Numbered from the stretch's first letter, positions 34,192 to 50,331 are shown. The stretch is 64,000 nucleotides of DNA from Naematelia aurantialba (GCA_021527695.1 JAKFAO010000001.1:2046001-2110000), one strand, 5' to 3'. Numbers and translations are program-made. Notes: a model not told the origin generated them from the sequence alone.

Positions 34192-35817
34192 TCAATGGCC
34201 CACCGATGGCCTAGACCCCCATCTGCGCAGACTGTCCTCGGGCAGCCAGCGACGCGACACCGCTGTCTTAGCAGTCCAAGACCACAGCTATACCATTAGT
34301 ATCGTCTTGGCCAAGTCGACTCACCTGTTGTCCGTCGTCGTCGACGTCTTCCCAGACCTGCACCAGCTGCTGGAAGCTATGTTGGTTGTCCGACGACCCG
34401 TCCGACCCCTCCTGCACGTCCATGCACAACGACGCTACGCGGGATCAGCGGACGGCGACGGACGGCGTGACCATTACTGGCGGCGTGACCAGCACTGTAT
34501 CCGAGGAGACACCGAGGAGACTCTGAGAGGGACTGACTATCGCTCCTCCATTGAATCCGGGCGTACTCGGTCATCTTCCACCCGAATTCATCGGTTAGCC
34601 CACACGGCCGCGACTGCACCATGCTCCCCGAGGTCGCGGCGTCGCCGTTGCCGTCTCCGTAGACGACGAGGCACATCTTCGTCGTGTTGTCCGGGGCGGT
34701 GTATTGGATCGTGGTGAAGTCGTTGTCCTCGTCAAAGTCGAACAGGATCGTGTTTGACCCCACGCTCGAACAGTACTGTCTGTGACGAGTGAGTATGCCA
34801 CTCGTTGAGCATCATGCCTCGTCGAACATCGTGCCTCTTCGAGCATGGGCGGGGGGAATGGGTCGGAAGACATCAACCACGACGTCACCGGTAGAGGGGA
34901 AGACTTGTACGAGAAGGTGGGTAAACTCACATCCCAACCACACCTTGAGTCTGATCGCCCTGGGCGGTGAGACAGAGATCGGTCCGGTTGAGGACTAGAA
35001 TATCAGTCTTGACTTCTTGACCTGCAGTGCGGCAAGGCTGAAGACTTACAATGGATCATGCGCGCGGTGTCGCTCTCATTAACCGCTGCGGCCGGGCCGA
35101 CTACGATAGTGTTGCCCGCGTCGGTCGAGTTGGCCTGGTTCCTCACTTCCCATACTGCCACCATGTGAGCAAAGGACACACAGGTAGGTATAATGGTGGG
35201 ACGAACTCTGCTTGGGATCGGTGTTGTCACATTCGGCGGCAACCAGGGTGGAGCCGTTGGCCGCCGAGAGACACATTTGGCCTGCGGCGTCTTTGAACTG
35301 GCTGTTGCTTGTCCACTGGTACCTGCCGTATGTAGTATCAGCGTTGCTTCGCCACCAGCGCCTTGTGCCTCGACACAGTCTCTTTCAAGTCTGACTCACG
35401 AGATGGTAGACGCGTCAAAGCCGCTTGACGTGGGATCGACAACCTGCCCAAGCAAGTCGGCACAACGCACACACGACCAGGCGAGCACTGCAGACTGACC
35501 TTGACAGGTTGGGGAGTTCCCAGCGAGTCCGCGGTGGCCGGCCCAATCGCCCACTTGCCGCCCCAGATATTGAGTTCCCCGGAACTGCCTTTACTCCCCG
35601 CGTTGACCGTCCACGCCTGGGCCTTGTCGCCGTCCTTGCACGCCGACAGGCCCAGCAGCGAGCCGGTAAAGTCGCTGCTGTTCGTGTCCCAGTTCGGGTC
35701 GGAAAACGTGATGCACGCATTCTCGTTGGAAATGTACTGCGACGCCGTATACGCCCACGCCGCATCAGCTACCAGAGCCGCCACGACGACGAGCAGTGCC
35801 CGTGCTCGGATGCACAT
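34192..35817 (-). CDS. Secreted ricin-B-like two-domain protein (cluster member H)
   Basis: Eight exons give 364 aa: 35817-35500, 35443-35400, 35322-35207, 35154-35050, 34994-34931, 34779-34538, 34434-34325 and 34287-34192. The signal peptide is MCIRARALLVVVAALVADAAWA. Domain 1 has ACITFSDPNWD, AWTVNAG, LNIWGGKWAIG, YQWTSNSQF, MCLSAANGSTLVAAEC and KQ-IW across the phase-1 junction. Domain 2 has DLCLTAQGDQTQG, MCLVVYGDGNGD, FGWKMTEY, SLCMDVQEGSDG and LWSWT. The KxQxW-type repeats and evenly spaced CL pairs are the clearest ricin-B marks in the array. Exon 4 is 105 nt, as in member A. There is no mucin-like tail. Confidence 0.74.
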
Positions 35818-36480
35818 CTTGTTGATAAAGTGACAAAGTGGAGAGCACACGTCCCACGTCCGACTGGTCGACTGTACTCTGCTGCCTCTGTCCTGCGTGA
35901 CTTGTATACTCTTTGGCCGGGCGATGTATCCTTTCACCAGCCTGTCGACATAGCGATCAGACACGACATCCTTTCAAGTCACCCCTCATCCTGGACCTAC
36001 TGTAAGTTGCGGGGTCATGTCAACAAATACCCCTTGGTCCGCTCAAACAGGCATGATACGGACGGATAAACACAGTATCCTTTGTCTCGCACCCATCGTG
36101 TCCAGAGCACCTTTCACAAATTGTCCCTGTTCGAGACCGCACGGACGCCGATGCTCTTTGAAGAACGCTGTTTGAAGCATGAGGAGCACCTAAAACTGAC
36201 GCTCGCCCTTACTGGTGAGGGGAAATGCTTCCAGTCAAGGGGAACTGCAACAAATCAACACAGACCACAGCCCCAAGGCGCACTGCAATGGCCGGCGCAC
36301 GGACCTCAGAGCGCACGCACAACACCCGGGGCTGAAGAAGATAGATCATGTCGAGTCAGCACTTGAGCCAGTACCGCATACGACCGCTCGAGTTGTAGGA
36401 CTGCTGCTGCGTGCAAAGCGCAATGTGATGTGCATATCCAAGTACAATGCCAAAATGTGCAAGATACGATGCAATGCTGA
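35818..36480. other. Spacer between member H and UTP5-like gene
   Basis: End of the array. Apart from a TATA-like gtatac at about 35903-35912, nothing is recognised. Confidence 0.4.
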
Positions 36481-38757
36481 CTACTCCTCCTCGCTTGCCG
36501 TGTCGCCCTCATCATCGCTCTCTTCCGCCTCGACATCGATCAACTCCGATCCCGACTCCAGCAACTCGTCATCACCCTCATCGCTCTCGTCATCATCATC
36601 ATCACCCTCCTCGTCCTCCTCTTCGGACTCTTCATCACTTCACGTCACATTAGCAGTGCCGGGATGTCGTAAGACGGGTAGCTCACCTCGATGCAATACC
36701 GCGCATGTCGACATCTTCGACCTCGCCATCCTCGCCTACTTCAACCGCAACCTCTTCATACTCCTCTTCGTCTTCGCTCTCGCCTTCGACGTATCTCAGC
36801 CCGTTGCTCTTTGGCCCAGAGCCATCCGCGCCAACTTGCGATTGTTCAGCCGCGAGACGGCGCATCTGGATCTGCGCAAGAGCGAGATCAAGGCGACCCG
36901 ACAGACTCAGCAGAGGCTGATGCAGCTGCAGCCGAGTCGCCAAGAGAGATGATAACTGCGCAAGGTGTACGGGCAACGACGGCATCTGCTCGAGTCAGCT
37001 GTAGAAAATTTGCGAACACGGGCCACTGACGGTCATGAGTAACGCCCCACGTTCAACGAGGACACCCTTGACCCAGGCCACGGTTCCTCGGCCTTGCTGC
37101 TCGTTCTGGCCGACTCCGCGTCCCCCGCCTCGGGTGTTTGCGCCCTTGCCTTGCCCCAGACGCTCGACGCACGCTTTGAGCAGTGGCAGAGCCATTTGAG
37201 GCGGCATCTTCCGGATTGTGTTGCGGATAAGCTTGGGATCTCGGTAGTTGAGGCACACGTTGAGTAACGCGGGATCAGAAGTATGCAGAGCTTGAACCAG
37301 CAGACGAGTGAGCGAGGCAGCGTTGACAGGTCCGTCAATCAGGGCATCGGCGGGCTTTGGCTTGGCCGATCCGTTGACCCCAGGTCCACCATTTGGCAAC
37401 GCCAGGAGGCGCTCACCGAGAGACAGATCGGCCAGGTTGACGTCCGTAGGGAGAGCAGCTGATGGGTCGCTAGGAGCTTCGGGTGCAGCTGTCACAGTGC
37501 TAGTTGGCGCTTTGTATCGTTGTGTCTCCACAGCCTGCGCACTGTCTCAGCAGATGTCCCGTTGAAAGACAGACAACTGCTTACTGATGTTTGGGCACCA
37601 TCGCGCTTGAGGTCCTGAGAAGCTACTTCGACTCTGATGTCTGTCTTGATTGAACCCTCCGGGGTCTCATAAACTACCCGCTGCCAAGTCAACCTAGCAC
37701 CCCCCGCCATGCGTCCGATCCAAAGGGCACCAGACTCGTTGGTCGACCTAGGGGCAAATTCGGCTCGACAGAGTCTAGCGACTCTCCCATCCAGCTCATT
37801 CAACTGAAGAGTGGACGGCTTGGAATCCGACTTGGGTCGCGCAAAGTCTAGCTCCTCTGGCAACGGGAACAATGAGACTTCGCCGGAAGAGTGAAGGGCA
37901 GCGAGGTGGTCGTCAGAGACAGCAATGGAGTGGACGGGCGAAAGGGTCGGCGAGGCATAGCGATACGACAACCTTGGAGGCTGTTGCGGAGATGGGACTG
38001 TATACTGTGACACGGTACGGTCTTCTTCGGACGCGACGAGGAACGAGGTGCCGGCGGATCTGGAGGGGAGGGTGGTGAGCGATGTGACAGAGAGAGTCGA
38101 GACGGGTAATGGCGGCGAACTGTAGCTGACTTTGGAGTCTGTAAGGCTGAGATGTAGGACAATGGCCGATAAAGAGGCCGCAACGACGTGTAAGGAGTCA
38201 TCACCCGGTGTGGGGAGAATGGCAATGGCGGAAGGTGACTGTGTGTTTTTGGGAAGCGAGAATGTATGTGAGATCGAGCTCAAGTCGTCTGATAATCGAA
38301 GAATCGCCTTCGATGTGGCAAGCAGGTGACCGCGTTCCGTCACACACGCTGCTGTGACCCTGCCTGGCAGGTCGATCGTACGCAGCACTTTGTGTTGTGA
38401 TGGTGAAAACACGAGAGCTTGTTGTTTTGCAGTAGTCAAAACGATCACCTCTTTGCCATCGGCAGTAGGCTCGTCGGTGTTGTGTTTTTGCCGCTTTCGC
38501 TTTCTGGTAGAAGCGTCCGACCACGACCAGGTGAGCGAAGTCACCTTGCTGGCACCTTCGACCTCGTACTGCGCGGCAATGGTGCTATCGGCGACATTCC
38601 AGACGGTGACTTTGTCCGCAGAGCCAAGAATGGGAAGAGCAAGAGCGAATTGTGTCCGCGACGTGTTGAAGCCGGACACTGACGGAGAAGGCGGGACCGC
38701 AGCTGGTGCGGCCGCTTTCAGACGCGACGGGCCTGCGACTGGCTGTTTCGGTGCCAT
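36481..38757 (-). CDS. U3 snoRNP / t-UTP protein Utp5 (WDR43-like)
   Basis: Exons 38757-37585, 37534-37031, 36985-36687 and 36637-36481 give 710 aa. N-terminal WD40-type beta strands run to about residue 390 (for example VTVWNVADSTIAAQYEVEG). The Utp12 domain follows (about residues 450-600): LTRLLVQALHTSDPALLNVC, RDPKLIRNTIRKMPPQMALP, AWVKGVLVERGALLMT and PSLPVHLAQLSSLLATRL. The C-terminal tail is very acidic. In yeast Utp5 belongs to the t-UTP/UTP-A subcomplex that binds nascent pre-rRNA and couples Pol I transcription to 18S processing in the nucleolus. Length fits the family. The last acceptor (at 36638) was chosen because it keeps the acidic tail in frame. Confidence 0.85.
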
Positions 38758-39742
38758 TGTGGGACTACACCTGATCAGCGACTTGTACGTGGGTGATGCA
38801 CGAGAAGCATGAGGAGCATGAAAAAATTCAGATGGGTTGCCCGGTAAAATGGGTTTCGGGCCTTTTCACCAGTATGATGTAAGTAGACCGTCGTGATATT
38901 ATCATCATTTATTGTAAAAAGCGGGTTCAGGGAACAAAGCGAGGACGAGTGCCACTTACACTACGGCAAGAGCCTTTCAGTATCGCCAAGGGGTGTCAGG
39001 TGGTGAAGGGGCTGTGCTGGAGTCAGCAGAGTCCGTGACAGGTTACAGGACGATGGAAGATTGGTCGAGATCAGTAAAGATAAAACAGCCATGTTTTAAC
39101 AGCAACGTTCCCCAGCTCTCAAGCGTTCGCAAGAGGAGTATGAGGAGCTCAGGCGGTAATTCCCAAAGGGAGCATCATGATGACAATGACGTGGTGGACG
39201 GAATCCGAGGGGGGCAAGTAAGCTCACCCAACAACTGCGTGGTCGAAGCCTCGGTGGGTGTTAAAAGGAGCCCAGAGGCGACACGCTGAGCGGAGTCAGT
39301 AGCTGTTCGTTCCGGTTCTCGGTGTCTGGAACATGAATCAGAGAGGTTGGGATCAGAGTTGTGCATTTAAGTTTCTTTGGCGCTTGGCCTAACAGACTCT
39401 AGTTTGAATTGAACACGCTGTCATCCGAGGAAGGGCGGGAATCAGAGGCGACAAAAGTACGTCCATAACGAGTGGAGAGGATAACTTACGACAGCTTGCT
39501 GCAGAGCCCTCGACCGAGTCCCGTCGCTGCTTGGACGGGGACGCGATGCAGGCAATGAATGTAGAAGAATCGTGAATGAAAGACGGTTCGACGCTGGAAA
39601 TTTGGCAACGGAAATCTTTGGGCACGAGCCTTGCAGGTAATAAATCTTTTGTTATTCTTTCCATTTTATCCCAAAATGTGGTTCAGACGTCGCCTACGTT
39701 TTGACGCAAAAATCTTTCCTGCACCGTCGACCCAACCTAGCC
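38758..39742. other. Divergent intergenic region UTP5 / HAS1
   Basis: About 985 bp between two ribosome-biogenesis genes on opposite strands. AT-richer around 38880-38930 and 39630-39680. No gene is seen; frames at 38993-39289 (+) and 39389-39664 (-) lack support. Confidence 0.45.
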
Positions 39743-41841
39743 ATGTCTGCAGTCGCACAACAACCTCGTTCCGACTCTGCGCGGCCGCACAAGAAGCGCA
39801 AGAGGCCTTCCAAGCCAGCTGCTGAGCCCAGCAGCGATCGGCATGCACAGCCTGAAGCGAGCTCGTCCAAAGTGACTCTGGACGCTCCTGCTCCTACGAC
39901 CGATAGCGTCCCTATCCCAGCTACGGCGGATGCGCTGACGGCTCCGTCCGCTGGCTCGACGTACGAGCGTGTGCCGTTCTCGACACTCTCCCTGTCTCCC
40001 AACACGTCCAGCGCTATACAGCGCATGGGCTTTGAGACGATGACCGAAGTGCAGGCGCGGACGATTCCGCCTCTTCTCGCCGGCAAGGACGTGCTCGGAG
40101 CGGCGCGCACAGGAAGCGGCAAGACCATGGCGTTCTTGGTGCCGTCGGTAGAGCTCCTGAACACTCTCCGGTTCAAGCCCGTGAATGGTGAGTCGCACGT
40201 GCACAGGTACGAGTGACGGCTGAGGGTGTCTGCAGGAACTGGGGTGATCGTGATCTCGCCGACGCGAGAGCTGGCGCTGCAGATCTTTGGTGTGGCCAAG
40301 GAATTGATGCAGGGGCACTCGCAGACCTTTGGCGTGCTTATGGGCGGGGCGAACCGCAAAGCGGAAGCGGACAAACTGGCCAAGGGGGTCAACTTGATTG
40401 TCGCCACGCCAGGCCGTCTGCTCGACCACCTGCAGGTCAGCTGTCCCGCTGCGTGCGAGCGAATGAGGCTGACTGACGCGGCCGCAGAACACCAAGGGCT
40501 TTGTCTTCAAGAACCTCAAGGCGCTGGTGATCGATGAGGCGGACCGGATTCTGGAGATCGGATTCGAGGAGGAAATGAAGCAGATTATCAAGATCCTTCC
40601 TACCGGTCAGTCCAGGACCTAGACTTCTGCGGGTAGCGGGCATTGCAGGTAGCGCGCAGCAGCTAAAGACCTCTCAGAGAACCGTCAATCGATGCTGTTC
40701 TCCGCTACGCAGACTACAAAAGTGACTGATCTGGCGCGCATTTCGCTCCGTGCAGGGCCGCTCTACATCAACGTCGACTCGGAGAAGGACGCGTCGACCG
40801 TGGATATGCTGGAACAAGGCTACGTCGTGTGCGACAGCGACAAGCGGTTCATGCTGCTGTTCACCTTTCTGAAGCGCAACCTGAAGAAAAAGGTCATCGT
40901 CTTCTTCTCGAGCTGCAACTCGGTGAAATACCACGCCGAGCTTCTCAACTACATCGACGTGCCCGTCCTCGACCTCCACGTACGTCCCCTGCGCCACCGC
41001 GCCACCGCCACGTAGACGCGTGCGAGAATGTAGATGTGTAAGCTGACTGGCTGTGGTAGGGAAAGCAAAAGCAGCAGAAACGGACCAACACGTTCTTCGA
41101 GTTCTGCAATGCGCCGTCGGGGATCCTGCTGTGCACAGACGTGGCGGCCCGCGGGCTGGATATCCCCAAGGTCGACTGGATCATCCAGTTTGACCCGCCC
41201 GACGACCCGCGCGACTACATCCACCGTGTGGGCCGGACCGCGCGCGCCGGCAAGTCGGGCCGCAGCCTCCTGTTCCTCCTCCCGAGCGAGCTCGGCTTCC
41301 TGCGGTTCCTCAAAGTCGCCAAGGTCCCTCTCAACGAGTACCAGTTCCCCGATCGCAAGATCGCCGACGTGCAGAAGCAGGTGAGCCTTTCGTACCAGCC
41401 TGAAAACGGAGCTTCGTCGTACCAGCTTGAAAACGGAGCTCGTCGTACCAGCTTGAAAACGGAGCTCGTCGTACCAGCCTGAAAACGGAGCTCGTCGTAC
41501 CAGCCTGAAACAGAGGGACAAACGGACGCTGACTGCTAAATCTAAAGCTCGAAAACCTCATCTCCAAAAACCACTACCTCAACACCTCGGCCCGCGACGG
41601 CTACCGCTCGTACCTCCAGTCCTACGCGTCCTACTCGCTCAAGAAGATCTTCGACGTCAACAAGCTCGACCTCGCCAAAGTCGGACGCGCATTCGGATTC
41701 GCCGTGCCGCCCAAAGTGAATATCTCGGTGGGCAGCGTCCGAGCGAAGAAGAGCAAGGAGAGCGACAGCGAGAGTGATGGCGATGGCGACGGGGAGGCCA
41801 AGGGGAGGAAGGCGTATTATCGCAAACGTGTCAAGAACTAG
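39743..41841 (+). CDS. HAS1: ATP-dependent RNA helicase HAS1 (DEAD-box, DDX18 type)
   Basis: Six exons give 559 aa: 39743-40187, 40236-40435, 40488-40605, 40678-40979, 41060-41380 and 41548-41841. All DEAD-box motifs are visible in order: Q-motif region [18 protein letters not shown], motif [63 protein letters not shown] and [10 protein letters not shown]. The helicase core is followed by the [18 protein letters not shown] region typical of Has1/DDX18. The N-terminal 80 residues are basic and disordered, with an NLS-like KKRKRP. Has1 acts in the nucleolus, removing U14 snoRNA and maturing both subunits. The 167-nt last intron is swollen by a 26-bp repeat. Confidence 0.95.
41391..41511 (+). 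repeat. 26-bp minisatellite in HAS1 intron, about 4.6 copies
   Basis: Near-identical copies of cgtaccagcttgaaaacgga followed by gctcgt, starting 10 bp after the donor site. Confidence 0.92.
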
Positions 41842-42277
41842 CTGACGAGCTGCACTGTGGTCTTTGGTCTGGTGGGTGTGTGTACTGGATTGCTGTCCGA
41901 TGCATGTTTGCCATGTATGTGTCTGAGGGTATTCACGCTTGTCACATAGTCACATATCATGTTGCAACCTGTACATTGTAGACCGGCATGTGCACTCAAG
42001 GTCACATTGTGGCCTCAAGATCGGCATGTGCATTCAAGATCGACATACTTGTACATGGAAGACCGACGGCTCAACACACATGTGTCTGATGGCGCACTGC
42101 ATATCGTATTTGAAGCCAATTCTTTCTTGAGAGCATGCAAGACGTGGTGTGCACCTCTGGTGCACGTTCACCTACTAGACATACTAGATCTCTAATACAC
42201 TGATGACTAACGCCTCCAAGATTCTAACTCTACCACCATTCCAGTCCTCTTCGCAGTGTGCATACTACTCAAACCAA
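41842..42277. other. Convergent spacer HAS1 / YTH1
   Basis: No gene. Contains degenerate copies of a unit with gatcggcatgtgca-tcaag at about 41980-42060. Confidence 0.5.
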
Positions 42278-43767
42278 CTATCTCTCCCTCTTGAGACCAC
42301 CGCGATCGCCCGGCACCGCGTCATTCGGACACGTGTTCGCAAAGTGTCCGTACTGGTTACATCTCTGCTCGCATCAGCCTCTACTCATCCCGCTCACCCG
42401 AATCTCGGTACTCACAAAGCAAAGCACCGTCGAGATATCCTTGACCCATCCTCCTCCCGCACCTCCTCCTCCACCTCCACCCCCACCCCGCCGCCCACCA
42501 CCACCATCATCGCCTCCGCCGCCTCCACCCTCGTTCCGCCTCGCATTCCCACTGAGAAACCCGCCTGCCCTCCAGCCGCTGAGACTGCCGCCCTCGACCC
42601 ACGCCGGAGCAGGAATGACGACCGCGCTCGGATCGTATTTGTATTCCCGCCATCGTCCGTATCCTGCGGGCAGTTGAGGTGGGGGACCGGCCTTACTTGG
42701 ATCGGGAGGGGTGGGGTTGAGGTATGATTCTGGAGTGGGTAGGTTCGGTGATGGACTAAGAAAGAAGTCAGCTTGGTTTGCGAAACGCAGGGAGAGTAAA
42801 GGGGGGGGGAGAGCCAAGAAGAGGGAAAGACAGCAAGGAGCGGAAGAGATGGATTGGAGAGGAGAACGAGACTCACTGGGCAAGCTTGCAGTCTGGTCCA
42901 TCGGGACAGAAACCAGCCAAGTACGCGCCGCATGGTATCCGCCTGATGTGCCGTCTGGGGCACTCTGGTCCTATATCATGTTAGCTTTGCTTCTAGGTCG
43001 GACGTGTCGAGGATAAGACGACTCACCAAGCCTACAGAAACCCCTGTTATAATCCGGGCACTCGACTCGACGATCCCGTCGATGAAAGTACAAGCACTCG
43101 CCGCCCAACTCGCATTTGCCGACCCGCTCAAAGGAAATACAAATAGGCATCGTCCGCAGATTAAAGTCATGCGTGTACTCGCAGTTGTCGCCCATCTTGC
43201 ACAGGTTACGGAGGTAGTGCTTGCATACCGTCGTTTTCTTCTCCCTCTCGCGCGGATGGGAAGGGAGTGGTGGAGGAGGAATAAAGTTTTGCGCCGACGG
43301 GGTGGTGTGTCGGTATGGGCAGAGTGAGGGGGGCAGAGGGCATCCGGGGGGAAGGAGGGAGAGGCGGCAGATTTGTTCGTCTGCATCGTTAGCTCAGGAT
43401 TACTTTCGATGTATAAGCGGAGACGGAGTGTATCTGGATGAATGGCCTCTGCGATTGAGGCGCACCATCCACGGATACATGGGGGGGAGAGAGACACAGG
43501 GCGGGGAAATGGACACAGCACAGAGGGAAAGACAGTGGTACGCGATACGTGGAATGCGATATGAGGAGATGTGAGATGTGATGTGTGCACAAGATGGTTG
43601 CGGCCGACAATGCACTCACCCGAATCGAGCTTCATGCCTCTCTCCGCCTTGAGATACCCCTCGATATCAAGATTGACCTGCCGGAACTGTTTCTCTGGCC
43701 GGACGAAGTCTGCCGCGCGACCAAGCAGCGGGTCGAGCGGCGCCGTCGACGTCGATGCTGCTGCCAT
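42278..43767 (-). CDS. YTH1: mRNA 3'-end processing factor Yth1/CPSF30, with C-terminal zinc knuckle
   Basis: Five exons give 340 aa: 43767-43620, 43380-43027, 42970-42877, 42755-42416 and 42364-42278. Five CCCH fingers are seen: ICRLSLLPPGC..CPYRH; CKHYLRNLCKMGDNCEYTH; CISFERVGKCELGGECLYFH; CPDYNRGFCRLGPECPRRH; and CGAYLAGFCPDGPDCKLAH. A Gly-rich linker then leads to a CCHC knuckle, CFRCNQYGHFANTC. The protein is part of the cleavage and polyadenylation factor and reads the AAUAAA signal. The knuckle is present in animal CPSF30 but absent from S. cerevisiae Yth1. The fourth finger and the knuckle are each completed across introns, which supports the exon borders. Confidence 0.94.
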
Positions 43768-44036
43768 CTTGAGTGGCTCCTCCAGTACCTCACGCTGAAA
43801 TCAGGAGAGACTTGGCACGAGCTAGAAGATTGTTGACGAGAGTGAAAGACGAGAAAGCAGAAACAGAAACAGAAACAGAAACAGAAATGGCAGCGAGTTC
43901 CAGGCGGCAAAGTATGGCGATGATGCTGACTAAGCAAAGACGACCAGTACTCTGAACGATGTCTCCTATGCACGGTACTTTTGGGCATCTGGACACTTCT
44001 AAGATACCGAATCGATGCATATGCTTGCCATATCGG

Positions 44037-45814
44037 CTACCTCGCCTCCTCGTCATCGCTCCCTAATGAAAACTGCTCCTCGTCGCCATCCGCTCTCGCC
44101 TTCCCCTTGGCCCCGCCAGCGCCCGTCTCATTCTTCACATTCACGTCCAAAGCCACCATCAGCCTCTCCATCATCTGCCCCTGTCGATCAATCGTCCGCC
44201 TGAGATCATCGATCTGCTCCAGCAGGACCAGCTGGTTCTTCGCTAATCTGACATTCGTGAGATCGCGCTCCTTGTTTTTCGGGTCCACAGTCTCGAGGCC
44301 GCCGTCCCACATTCTCGGTGCTCGCGCCGCAGCGGACGCGGCAGTCGTCAACGGTGCGCCGGTGGGATTGGGAGACGGACCGCGCCTGGGCGTCTGGGGC
44401 GCCGACGTAGGTAGAAGGGGAGCGTGGGCCGACGGCTGTGGTAGGGTCGTTGCTGGTGGTGTCGAGTGCTGTTCCATTGATGCTCGCGCAGACGCAATCG
44501 CGCTCGGCTAGAAGCCGTGGTATCAGCAACCAACGGCGCCCCACCCAGTCAAAGAACAATAGCGTACAGCTCTGACGATTTGCGTTGTCATGGCATCGAA
44601 CACGATGGCAAAGTTCCGCCCGAGCACAAAGCTGGGGAGCGCAATCAACAGCAGCCCAAAGATCAACAGAGGCACAGTCAACAGCTTTCCCAAGCTACTC
44701 CGGGGCACGACGTCTCCGTACCCCACTGTACTCATCGTCACCAGCGCGAACCAGGCGGTTTGAGGAATCGAGTCGAACAGACTGGGGTCGCCGTCGGCAT
44801 CGACAAACACCCCAAGACTCGCATCCCATGTACCTCGCTCGGCAAAGTATATCAGGGTCGAGAACAGGACCAGCACGAGAAGCATGAAGAACGCCAAGGC
44901 GACGAGCGCGTCCTTGGACCGGTTGACGGCGACATACATGACCTCGATAGTGAGCAGGATCTGATTTTGATACCGAAAGGCACGAAAGACACGCAGTAGA
45001 CGGAACGTCCGTAGGATGGAAAACCGGAAGAGGATCGATGTATCTTGATTGCGAGCGACTTCGATGTAGTAAGGTAGAATGGAAAGGAGGTCGATGAGGG
45101 CTAGGAACGATGTAGACCATTTGTAGTACTGGCTCCACGAGTCAGAGTGACCAAGAGAGCGCGCCAGATATTCAAACGTAAATAGAACGACGAGGGTCGT
45201 GTCGAGACCGAACAGAGCTCGTACAGAGTTTGGGTCCGTGTGGAATGATGGCAGGGTAGACAGCGTAGTGAGAACAGCACTACGCAGAATGGTCAGCAGA
45301 TTGGAAAGCGGCGGTCAGTAGTGAGAGTGACCAACCTGAACAGGATAGCGCCTGTCACTGTTGCATGCACGAAAAACGCCTCTCGTCCCGAATTTGGCTC
45401 TTCCATGAGCAGGTATAGCCTTCGTTTCCACCGGCTCCGCATGGCCTGGGCCACACCAAAGTGGTCGACATCTACGTCGGGGTTGAAGCCCAGCATCTGC
45501 CCAAAATCAGGAAGGTGCACCTCTTCCCCCCGGTCGTGGTCCTCGGCGAGGAACTCGGATCGTAGATGCCGCGGCGCGCTGAGCTCGGGCGAAGCGGCCG
45601 AGTCATTACGTCGCTGCCGGAAATTCCGCGACGAAGGTAGGGCTGTTGGCGATGCATTGAAGAGAATCGACGACGAGTGATTTGGGTGCAGTGTGAGAGT
45701 TCGGCTGGACAGACGCCGTCGCTTTGATGCTCCTGGCGACGACGGCTGGGTGATTTCTGGAAGCTCAAACTCCTCGGCATGGCTCTGAGAGCCCGTCGGA
45801 GGATGTGAAGCCAT
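44037..45814 (-). CDS. Voltage-gated potassium channel (Kv/Shaker-like)
   Basis: Three exons, 45814-45336, 45279-44577 and 44507-44037, give 550 aa. A disordered N-terminus (about 1-140) precedes six membrane segments: S1 near 145-165; S2 LVVLFTFEYLA; S3 ALIDLLSILPYYIEVA; S4 RFSILRTFRLLRVFRAFR (about 245-263) with Arg at every third place, the voltage sensor; S5 ALAFFMLLVLVLFSTLIYF; pore loop TAWFALVTMSTVGYGDVVP with the TVGYGD K+ filter (about 344-349); and S6 LLIFGLLLIALPSFVLGRNF. The C-terminal cytoplasmic part has a coiled coil (QLVLLEQIDDLRRTIDRQGQ), likely for assembly, and an acidic end. No T1 domain is seen at the N-terminus. It should act as a tetramer in the plasma or vacuolar membrane. 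Confidence 0.93.
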
Positions 45815-46114
45815 CGGCAAGGCTTGTAATGTATACAGTGCTTTCAGGATATCAACGCATATGGCGAGAGACTATTACAGTCTGTGGCTCGAGAAGGGAT
45901 TCTTAGGACGCGCTGGGAGGAACGAGGCGGAGGTGGCCGCCATTTGGGAACACACGGGTGGCGACAGCCAAAAACCGAAACGCCGTTTTCAAAGCGTCTT
46001 TTGCTTGCACCAGCCAGGTTAAAGCTTTGCAGGAAAGCCTCATCGACGAGGGGGTTGCATACACAGACACTTGGTAGCCCCTTCACCAGACATACAGACT
46101 TGGTGGTGACTGTC
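45815..46114. promoter_or_regulatory. Divergent promoter region Kv channel / eIF5B
   Basis: 300 bp between two opposite start codons. No motif is recognised. Confidence 0.45.

Positions 46115-50331
<4,217 letters not shown>

Noticed and set aside
20985..35817. Reading the array as toxin genes because of ricin-B similarity
   Set aside because: Only lectin-like folds are suggested. No catalytic or pore-forming domain is seen, so a toxin call is not supported.
39694..40591. Long minus-strand frames of 237 and 284 codons
   Set aside because: Antisense shadows of HAS1 exons with strong motifs on +.
43320..43345. Apparent frameshift in the first CCCH finger of YTH1
   Set aside because: It came from miscounting a run of six C on the minus strand. 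With six, CPLPPSLCPYRH reads in frame.
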